Assembly: GCA_030426765.1 (NCBI GenBank)
Contig: JAUHXV010000025.1
Span: forward strand, 1 to 45,167
Reading direction: 5' to 3'
DNA: 45,167 bases
Source of the DNA: Bacteroidia bacterium
GTDB lineage: Bacteria; Bacteroidota; Bacteroidia; Chitinophagales; Saprospiraceae
The notes below the pieces were generated by a model. It worked only from the letters and a program-made list of their open reading frames with translations, was not told where the DNA came from and searched no databases. This document shows positions 33,936-41,348 of the stretch, one piece after another. A program made the translations under genes and the position numbers. Position 1 is the first letter of the stretch. Each line of letters opens with the position of its first letter.

Positions 33936-34422
33936 AATTCTATTCGTCGCATTTCTGTTACTCAGCCTTGCGCTCATGCTCTCCTGCACAAAAGAGACGG
34001 ACTACTACGTCTACGAAGTGCAGGATGTCGAGATTACTCCGGTCAATTCCTTCAAGGATAAACCTAAAACCCACTCGCAGTATATCTCGATCCTGTATGC
34101 CAATATGTTTCAGACTGCCATCGGGCCCAACCAGATGCTGCAAGCTTTAAAAGCTATCGAATCCATCGGTGACAAGCAGGTCGCTTACGATATCCTGGTC
34201 AGCAAGTACATGAATGATCCGAATGTTAAGTTGCCTTCCGACGAATCGATGCGCGAGGATCCTGAATCATTTGTCCGCGACACTTACAAGCGATTCCTTG
34301 TAAGGCAGCCTACGGAAGCAGAACTGCAGTGGATGATTAACTATATTGAAAGCCGCCCTACCCTGACCACTGAATTAGTCTATTTTTCTTTTGCCACGTC
34401 CAATGAACACGCACACTATTAA
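33913..34422 (+). CDS. Lipoprotein with one copy of the same module
   Basis: A 169-residue lipoprotein; signal peptide with lipobox LMLSC, Cys25. The C-terminal part has one copy of the module found three times in the preceding gene: FVRDTYKRFLVRQPTEAEL (120-138), then LVYFSFATSNEHAHY at the end. It therefore looks like a single-module relative of its neighbour. It starts 23 bases before the preceding gene ends (ATG at 33913, or 33919 as an alternative). Function unknown. Confidence 0.6.
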   Translation: MNMPTSVRILFVAFLLLSLALMLSCTKETDYYVYEVQDVEITPVNSFKDKPKTHSQYISILYANMFQTAIGPNQMLQALKAIESIGDKQVAYDILVSKYMNDPNVKLPSDESMREDPESFVRDTYKRFLVRQPTEAELQWMINYIESRPTLTTELVYFSFATSNEHAHY

Positions 34423-34434
34423 AATTCGTCCGGT

Positions 34435-35790
34435 ATGAAACGAAGACAGTTTATAAAAAAATCATCCCTGGCTACGGCAGGCTCGATATCTATGCCGTAT
34501 ATCCTTCCATCTGGATTGCTGAATATGACTACTACGCCTCCGATGGCAGAACACGTGGTATTTGTTTTATTTGCCGGTGGTGTTCGACAACAGGAAGCTG
34601 TACTACAACGCTACCTGGCAGAAGGTCAGAATGAGGATGTGGAAGGCAATATCATGTACAATATGTTGACCGGAGCACCACCGGATGATAAGATTGCTTA
34701 CGGACAGGATGATACTGCCAATAATATCATCGGAGGTATCCCAATCAATCCTATTTTACAAACTCCGCTTGATCAAATTGGAACGCTGTTTCCCGAAGTC
34801 AGATTCTCGAAAGGAGGTGCAGGGCACTTCAGTGGTTTGAGCACAGGCGTATCCGGAAATTACTCCACCATCCAGGGTCTTCGAAATCGTCCCGTAGCAC
34901 CTACCATCTTCGAGTATCTCAGAAGACATGCCGGATTTAAAGCTACCGATTGCTGGTTTGTGGGTGTCGGAATCACCGGATCAAGACCTCTTTTAAATTA
35001 TTCCAGCACCGCAGACTATGGCAGACGGTATGGCGGCAACTTTATCGCACCGACCACGACATTTGGTTCTCCCGGCATGGAGCATTTTATGGACTTTAAA
35101 AACTATCATCAGGAAACGGAGTGGAGTAAGATCCTCGAGATGCGTGAATTTTTAAACCAAAATTTTAAAAATGAAGGTCTTGAGATTGCGCATTTGTACA
35201 ACAGTGTGGACGAACAAGACTCCATCAAAGAATTTGTCCGCAAGACGTTTGAAAAGGTAGAGATGGGATCCATATCACTGCCTCCCGTCAATGATAATGG
35301 TGACCTGAAGACGATCGGATTTGCTGTTGAATTACTCAATTGGTTTAAGCCGAAACTTATGGTCGTCGACATGACTAATATCGATGTTTGCCACGGCAAT
35401 TATACAGCCTATCTCAAGAATTTGCATCGCGGAGACCATGGTGTGGGTTTCCTGTGGAGGGAAATTCAACGCATACCTGAAATGGCCGGAAAGACCACGA
35501 TGATCGTCATGCCTGAACATGGTCGTGATCTCGAACCGAATCCGATCATGGATGACAATGACTGGTTTGCATACGATCACTCCGGTAACAATGTCAACAC
35601 CCGCAGGATATTCACCCTGATGACCGGGCCGAACATTGATCAGGGATTGCGTGTAGGAGATCCGGCAAATCCGATTGGCGATGCTTCTGACATCGTTCCG
35701 ACTATCGCTGATTTGTTTGGTATAAAAGATACCGTCATGAGTCAGGGGTTAGTAGATCCGACAGCTCGTTCACTTTTTGACAGGATATGA
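34435..35790 (+). CDS. Twin-arginine-exported DUF1501/sulfatase-like protein
   Basis: A 451-residue protein with a Tat-type signal (MKRRQFIKKSSLATAGSI), so it is exported folded. The body resembles the alkaline-phosphatase superfamily: VVDMTNIDVCHGN with a candidate metal-binding Asp/His, RGDHGVGFLWREIQRIP, IVMPEHGRDLEPN with a further His/Asp pair, and DIVPTIADLFGI, the usual closing segment of sulfatases and phosphopentomutase-like enzymes. DUF1501 proteins share this fold and are often Tat-exported beside DUF1549/DUF1553 or DUF1800 partners. Reaction unknown. Start 13 bases after the preceding gene; the stop overlaps the next start (ATGA). Confidence 0.65.
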   Translation: MKRRQFIKKSSLATAGSISMPYILPSGLLNMTTTPPMAEHVVFVLFAGGVRQQEAVLQRYLAEGQNEDVEGNIMYNMLTGAPPDDKIAYGQDDTANNIIGGIPINPILQTPLDQIGTLFPEVRFSKGGAGHFSGLSTGVSGNYSTIQGLRNRPVAPTIFEYLRRHAGFKATDCWFVGVGITGSRPLLNYSSTADYGRRYGGNFIAPTTTFGSPGMEHFMDFKNYHQETEWSKILEMREFLNQNFKNEGLEIAHLYNSVDEQDSIKEFVRKTFEKVEMGSISLPPVNDNGDLKTIGFAVELLNWFKPKLMVVDMTNIDVCHGNYTAYLKNLHRGDHGVGFLWREIQRIPEMAGKTTMIVMPEHGRDLEPNPIMDDNDWFAYDHSGNNVNTRRIFTLMTGPNIDQGLRVGDPANPIGDASDIVPTIADLFGIKDTVMSQGLVDPTARSLFDRI

Positions 35791-36734
35791 GTATGAAATA
35801 TGGAATAGTTAGTTTGATTGGGCTCACCCTACTCTTATTCTGGGGGTGCGAACAAAGCAGCGATCCACCTGTCAATCCGTTTGACGGCCAGGTGGTCAAT
35901 CAGGATACCGTAAAACTGGAAATTATTAAGCCGGAACCCACGTCGTTTGCCGGAATCTACCAGAATATCCTCAGACCCACTTGTGCTAATATCGGTTGTC
36001 ATGACGGAACATTCGAACCAGATTACAGAACGATGGAGAGTTCTTACAACACACTGGTGTATCAGGTACCGATAAAAAATGATGGTAATTATACATTTCG
36101 TGTTGAGCCTTATAGTCCGCAGACTTCTGTGCTGATGGCGAGATTGAATAATCTGATTACCCCGGCTATGCCTATCCAGGTTGAACCCGATTCTGACTGG
36201 CCCGCAAAGAAAGCGCAGTATATCAGCAATATTCAAACATGGATAAGCAATGGCGCCCCTGATATCTCCGGAAATATCCGACAATTCAATTCACCGGTTC
36301 CTGAACTCATTGGTGCAGGGGCAACAGAAAACGATGTCTGGATGATGCGTTCTGATTTTACAGGACCGATCATCATGCCCGAGACGGCAACAGGTGTTCG
36401 ATTGTATTTTGCCTTTCATCACGATAATATGATGCCGGCAGATTTTCAATACAATCGAATCGCTTTTTCGAGTGACGTAAATGGGTTTGACAGTGTATCC
36501 GATTTTCCTCTTCAGATTTTGTCATCCCCCCGAGTCGAAAGAGGCTTTTACGGAGACCTTGTGTCTTACACGCATTACATTGATATAAATCCTGAAGCGG
36601 ATTTTGACCCGCTTCAGGCACAATGGTTTTTTAGGGTCTATGTTCAGGATGATCAAAACCCTTTAATGGAAATTCCTAATGATAATGGTATTTACTACAT
36701 CAAAGACTATATGTCGTTTCGGTGGGCTGAGTAG
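35787..36734 (+). CDS. Lipoprotein with a CX4CH haem-type motif
   Basis: A 315-residue lipoprotein; lipobox LLFWGC, Cys21. Residues 66-72 read CANIGCH, a CX4CH motif in the context ILRPTCANIGCHDG, which resembles the single c-type haem site of Planctomycete-type cytochrome C domains. A later segment, MARLNNLITPAMPI, may provide the distal Met. The second half (about 160-315) is a beta-rich domain of unknown family. It would carry electrons in the periplasm or at the outer membrane if haem is attached; that is inference. It overlaps its neighbours at both ends (4 bases upstream, 56 bases downstream). Confidence 0.65.
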   Translation: MSMKYGIVSLIGLTLLLFWGCEQSSDPPVNPFDGQVVNQDTVKLEIIKPEPTSFAGIYQNILRPTCANIGCHDGTFEPDYRTMESSYNTLVYQVPIKNDGNYTFRVEPYSPQTSVLMARLNNLITPAMPIQVEPDSDWPAKKAQYISNIQTWISNGAPDISGNIRQFNSPVPELIGAGATENDVWMMRSDFTGPIIMPETATGVRLYFAFHHDNMMPADFQYNRIAFSSDVNGFDSVSDFPLQILSSPRVERGFYGDLVSYTHYIDINPEADFDPLQAQWFFRVYVQDDQNPLMEIPNDNGIYYIKDYMSFRWAE

Positions 36735-37164
36735 CGTACTACTCCTGGGTTTATTCCTGGTAGCGGGTTGCACCAAGGATGAAGTGCCAAAGTTCCCAAC
36801 TATTCCGGAGATTTCATTGATAGAAATATCAAGCGATACCATCGTTCAGTATGAAGATGTACTCAACCTCCGAATCGGGTATAAAGATGGCAATGGTGAT
36901 ATCGGTTTTGAAAATCCCGAGGAATATGCGCTCTATGTCCGTGATATACGTCTTGAGGAATTTGATGGCTTCTATGTGGGTCCTCTTGCCCCTCCCGGAG
37001 CCAATGCACCGATTCAGGGCGAATTGAGTATTGAATTTCCCAGCCTCTTTTTATTTGGTAATGGAGACACGGAACTCACCAAATTTCAAATCAAACTCTT
37101 TGACAGAGCCGGCAACGAAAGTAATCTTCTCGAAACGGACTTTGTGGCCATACTTCGGAACTAA
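36679..37164 (+). CDS. Small lipoprotein of unknown function
   Basis: A 161-residue lipoprotein with the signal MIMVFTTSKTICRFGGLSSVLLL... and lipobox LVAGC, Cys31. The mature part is a beta-rich domain with DGNGDIGF, an acidic loop often seen in calcium-binding or Ig-like folds of Bacteroidota surface lipoproteins. The start at 36679 lies 56 bases inside the preceding gene; no later ATG gives a signal peptide, so the overlap is probably real. The next gene begins directly after its stop codon. Confidence 0.6.
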   Translation: MIMVFTTSKTICRFGGLSSVLLLGLFLVAGCTKDEVPKFPTIPEISLIEISSDTIVQYEDVLNLRIGYKDGNGDIGFENPEEYALYVRDIRLEEFDGFYVGPLAPPGANAPIQGELSIEFPSLFLFGNGDTELTKFQIKLFDRAGNESNLLETDFVAILRN

Positions 37165-40100
37165 ATGAAATTGAGGCGCATGAGACACTTCCGGACAATC
37201 ATCCATTTGATCAGGATCCTTATGATCGTGTGGGGCGGTGTGCTTCTGTCAGAAGTCACACATGCGCAGCCTGTTTACATGATGCAAAACCTTGTTGTGG
37301 ATGATTGTGAGGGCACACTTACCGATAGTGAGATGGGACCCGAACAAGGACAGTATGATCACAATGAAGATTACACCTTTACCATCTGTGTTGACAATGC
37401 GGATGAGATCATCGCAACGTTTAACTTTTTCTCCACCGAAGAGAATTACGATATCCTGGCAATTTATGATGGCCCTGACACGAACGCTCCTTTGCTGGCG
37501 AGTTTAACAGGTGTCATTCAACCTCCTCCGGTGATTGTGGCCACAAGTGGTTGCATAACCTTTCACTTTATTAGTGATGACAATATTGTGGCCTCCGGCT
37601 GGGAGTTGGACTGGATTGTAGAGATTGACGAACCGGAACCACCGGTCATTGAAGTACTCACGATGCTGGAATGCCCGATTGATGTGATCGCTTTTCAGTT
37701 TGACATCCCGGTAGATTGTGATGTCTTTACGGCTTCCAACTTTTCCATTATAGGCCCGGGTGGTCCTTCCATTGCTGCTGTCAATCCCCTGGATTGTATG
37801 TCCGGAGAAACCGGTCAGCAATTTGAGGTTGTGTTCAATGGTGAGCTCGCCACGTCAGGCACATATCGTTTATTATTTAATGGTGCTATTCAGGATGCTT
37901 GTGGGGATTGGCATGATGTGAGTGCGAATGTTGTGTTTGAACTGACCAACTGTCCGTTTACCGTTGAGATCGTGTTAGATGATCAGGCTTGTGAGGGGGA
38001 TTGTGGACAAGTCACTGCAATGGTCATTGGAGGTGATGTGGGTGTGAATTATAGTTTTGCCTGGGCACATACAGCGCTCAATCAGGCGACTGTGGATATA
38101 TGTACCGATATCGCGGTCACATTGTCTGTTACGGTAACTGATCCCGGCAGCATGAATATGGTCGTAGCCACGTATGATTATGTGCCGTTGGAAAATCCGG
38201 TCATTCTGAATCCTATTCAGGATACGGTTTGCTCGAGTATGTCTGACCATTTTTATCAGTCTACGCTTCCCGGTGGATTGTATACCTCTGACATCATCCC
38301 CGATTGGTTGCAGGATGATGGCCGCTACCAATTCTGGCGTTGGCAAAACGAAACGACCCTAAGTACGGACATAGTCACCTATACGGCTCCGAACGGATGT
38401 TTAGCCTTTGATACAGTTTTAGTACTTCCTGTAAATGCGGGGAGTATACAAGCGGCCTGTGTCGGGTCACCTGATTTTATGGTCAACGGAGGGTCTCCTT
38501 CAGGTGGCATCTGGCAAGGTCCGCACATTACTTCAGATGGCACCTTCAGCCCTGTAGCCGTGGGATCTTTTGTCGTTAATTATACGGCACCGAATGGATG
38601 TGTTGGGTATAAACGGATCAACGTAGAGCCGGGCATCATCATGCCGGATGTCGACACGATCTGTAGTTCGCAGGAATATGATCTCACCGCTGATCCGTAT
38701 GGAGGGCGATGGTCTGGACCGGGCATTGTCAATTCCGTTCTTGGGCGCATTCGCCCCTGGCAGGTTCCCTCTAATCAAACCTACACGTACATATATACAC
38801 TGGAAGGTTGTTCCGATACGATGGAGATTTATATTCAGGAACTATGGGCAGGTCCTGATTTTACGGTTTGTGATTCCGACTCGCTTTTGTTTCTCAACCA
38901 GGCAGGAGACTGGTCTGGCCCGGGTGTATATCTGCCTTTGGAAAACGCCTTTGATATCAGTATGCTGGGACCAGGCAGTTATGATTATACGATATCTGCA
39001 TTTGGATGTACAGATGAGTTTACGCTCTACATTGCCGATCCGTATGCTGACCCATACGAACCTATTTCGTTTTGTCAGGAAGATGAGTGGTATCAGTTGA
39101 GTGATTACGTTGACTACGCACCTGACTGGGGCACGTTTACCGGACCTACCATTACCGAAGCGAATGATGAATGGTATTTCAATCCCGCGTTAGCCGGAGG
39201 CGGCACACACCTCATTTATTTTGAAGCCGTTGGATGCCAGGATAGTTTCACAATTGATGTGGAGCCATTTGCGGAGATTCCGGATTATAGTTTTTGTGAA
39301 TTAAGTCCTGCCCAACTCCTTACGGCGGATCCTCCCGGAGGTTCGTGGTCAGGACCGGGTTTTTTAGATGGAGCGAGCGGATTGTTTGATCCACAGTTGC
39401 TCTCGCCCGGCATTCATTATATCACGTATCTGTCGCCAACAGGATGTCTGTCATTGGATTCGATCGAAATCATCCTTCGGCAAGAGGTGAGTATTTCAGG
39501 TGTAGATCAGTTGTATTGTAATTCGGATACCGTCATAAACGTCATTCTGATGCCTACTGACGGAGACTTTTATATCAACGGAGTGCTGTCGCCGCCTCAG
39601 TTCAATCCTTCTGTGCTCGGAACAGGTACACATGAGCTTTTTTACACAAGAGGTTCCGGTCCCTGCGGATCAGAGAGACGAATTTTTATCAGCGTAAGTC
39701 CGGAAATTCAAGGCATGACTAGTCCGACAGATTCAATTTGCATTGGAGAAAACACCGTTGTCGAAGTAGATGCCAGTGGCGGCGTGGGCACATTGACATC
39801 TACCTGGGATCAGGGTTTAGGATTTGGCTCAAGTCATATCGTGAGTCCATCAATGAGTACGGAATATACTGTCACGGTTACCGACGGATGTTCAGAGCCT
39901 TATACCGGTACTGCCTTTATTCATGTGCATCAGGAATTTGACATTGAGGTTCTTTCAGGCCCACCCGTATGTTTCGATGACACCAGCTATGTTGAGATCG
40001 TGCCACCGATACCGGGACAATATCTTGTGGAATGGCAATTGGATTCGATTTATGAAAGCCCTTATCTTGAAGGAAATCCCGGCATCTATGAAGCTGAAAT

Positions 40101-40698
40101 CACCGAGCTGTTCAGCGGATGTAAACAGACGTTCGATATTCAGATTCCGGGACCACCACCGCTGAGTGCCAATTTTACACTTATACCCAATCAGCCTTGT
40201 ATTGACATCATTGACAATACCGTCCAGGTCATTGATTTAGCGACAGGCTATACGCAGGGCACGATTGATTTTGGTGATGGAAGCGGGGCTCAGCCTTATA
40301 TCCAGGGAGAACTGACGGAACACGAGTACAATGATATTGGCGATTTTCTGATCACACTGATTATATCTAATGACCTCGGATGTTCGGATACCCTTTACAG
40401 GGAATTATGTGTGGAAAACAGAGTCCTGCTCTATGTTCCCAATATTTTTTCACCCAATGGGGATGGCAACAATGATGAATTAAAAATTCAGGCCTACGGG
40501 ATGACCGACATCACCTGGAATGTATTTACCCGCTGGGGGGAAAATGTATTTGAAGGGCACTCTTTTGATGAGACCTGGGACGGTTCTAATCAGGGTCGTT
40601 CACTCAACCCGGGCGTATATGTCGTTCACATCCAGTATGCAAACCAGGAAACCGGTCAGATAGGGTATCATACGTCTACGGTCACGCTGGTGAAATAA
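37165..40698 (+). CDS. Large CUB/PKD surface protein with T9SS type B (gliding motility C-terminal) domain
   Basis: A 1177-residue exported protein. Signal peptide through about residue 35 (VTHAQ). Residues about 44-154 form a CUB domain (VDDCEGTLTDSE, YDGPD, SGCITFHF). The middle carries five copies of a repeat of about 65-76 residues whose core reads GGxWSGPG (447-453, 513-520, 580-587, 656-661, 725-732) and which ends near an NGC or similar Cys. A PKD-like domain (FGDG) follows, then a T9SS type B/gliding-motility-associated C-terminal domain from about 1092 (PNIFSPNGDGNNDELKI... to the end), the signal for export and surface attachment. It starts at the base after the previous stop and closes the operon, suggesting the lipoproteins and this protein act together at the cell surface. 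Confidence 0.85.
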   Translation: MKLRRMRHFRTIIHLIRILMIVWGGVLLSEVTHAQPVYMMQNLVVDDCEGTLTDSEMGPEQGQYDHNEDYTFTICVDNADEIIATFNFFSTEENYDILAIYDGPDTNAPLLASLTGVIQPPPVIVATSGCITFHFISDDNIVASGWELDWIVEIDEPEPPVIEVLTMLECPIDVIAFQFDIPVDCDVFTASNFSIIGPGGPSIAAVNPLDCMSGETGQQFEVVFNGELATSGTYRLLFNGAIQDACGDWHDVSANVVFELTNCPFTVEIVLDDQACEGDCGQVTAMVIGGDVGVNYSFAWAHTALNQATVDICTDIAVTLSVTVTDPGSMNMVVATYDYVPLENPVILNPIQDTVCSSMSDHFYQSTLPGGLYTSDIIPDWLQDDGRYQFWRWQNETTLSTDIVTYTAPNGCLAFDTVLVLPVNAGSIQAACVGSPDFMVNGGSPSGGIWQGPHITSDGTFSPVAVGSFVVNYTAPNGCVGYKRINVEPGIIMPDVDTICSSQEYDLTADPYGGRWSGPGIVNSVLGRIRPWQVPSNQTYTYIYTLEGCSDTMEIYIQELWAGPDFTVCDSDSLLFLNQAGDWSGPGVYLPLENAFDISMLGPGSYDYTISAFGCTDEFTLYIADPYADPYEPISFCQEDEWYQLSDYVDYAPDWGTFTGPTITEANDEWYFNPALAGGGTHLIYFEAVGCQDSFTIDVEPFAEIPDYSFCELSPAQLLTADPPGGSWSGPGFLDGASGLFDPQLLSPGIHYITYLSPTGCLSLDSIEIILRQEVSISGVDQLYCNSDTVINVILMPTDGDFYINGVLSPPQFNPSVLGTGTHELFYTRGSGPCGSERRIFISVSPEIQGMTSPTDSICIGENTVVEVDASGGVGTLTSTWDQGLGFGSSHIVSPSMSTEYTVTVTDGCSEPYTGTAFIHVHQEFDIEVLSGPPVCFDDTSYVEIVPPIPGQYLVEWQLDSIYESPYLEGNPGIYEAEITELFSGCKQTFDIQIPGPPPLSANFTLIPNQPCIDIIDNTVQVIDLATGYTQGTIDFGDGSGAQPYIQGELTEHEYNDIGDFLITLIISNDLGCSDTLYRELCVENRVLLYVPNIFSPNGDGNNDELKIQAYGMTDITWNVFTRWGENVFEGHSFDETWDGSNQGRSLNPGVYVVHIQYANQETGQIGYHTSTVTLVK

Positions 40699-40725
40699 TA
40701 CACTTCAATTTGAAACGAATTCCAT

Positions 40726-41268
40726 TTGGCACAACCAAATTATATTGATGCGGTCAGAAAATGGGTTGAGTCCGTAGTCATCGACCTGCAATTATGTCCC
40801 TTTGCTGCTAAAGCATATTTCCGGCAGGGTGTCCGCTTTATATATTCTAATGCGCAATCGGAGGAAGAACTCTTGCTGCACTTATACGATGAGTTAAGAC
40901 TCATTGCTAAGGACAGCTCGATTGAAACTACCTTATTGATACACCCGCACGTATTAAGCAACTTTGAAGATTATAATCAGTTTCTTACAGCCGCTGATGA
41001 GTTGCTTGAGGAAATGGCGTTGACCGGTCAATTTCAAATTGCGAGCTTCCACCCGGATTATCAGTTTGCCGATACAGCCTATGATGATGTGGAAAATTTC
41101 ACCAATCGGTCGCCCTACCCTGTCCTGCATATTCTCAACGAAGAGGATATCTCAAAGGCTATCGACACGCACCCGGATATTCATACTGTTCCAGAACGCA
41201 ACCAGCAGTATCTTCGTGAATTAGGTCCCGGAAAAATGAAGGCATTACTAAAAGCGTGTTTCACGTAA
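40726..41268 (+). CDS. DUF1415 family protein
   Basis: A 180-residue protein with the DUF1415 opening (VRKWVESVVIDLQLCPFAAKAY) and the later SFHPDYQFADT and NRSPYPVLHIL segments. The start must be TTG at 40726: an in-frame stop lies five codons upstream and no ATG intervenes. A -7-like element (TCAATTTG) is about 15 bases before it. The family is widespread and uncharacterised; the conserved Cys and His suggest metal or redox chemistry, but no reaction is known. Confidence 0.8.
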   Translation: MAQPNYIDAVRKWVESVVIDLQLCPFAAKAYFRQGVRFIYSNAQSEEELLLHLYDELRLIAKDSSIETTLLIHPHVLSNFEDYNQFLTAADELLEEMALTGQFQIASFHPDYQFADTAYDDVENFTNRSPYPVLHILNEEDISKAIDTHPDIHTVPERNQQYLRELGPGKMKALLKACFT

Positions 41269-41348
41269 CCAGATGTATTTCATTTCCTGCTTTTACATTT
41301 ACACATTCGTCTACTTAAATCCCATCAGCCTGCCTATCTTGAGAACGA

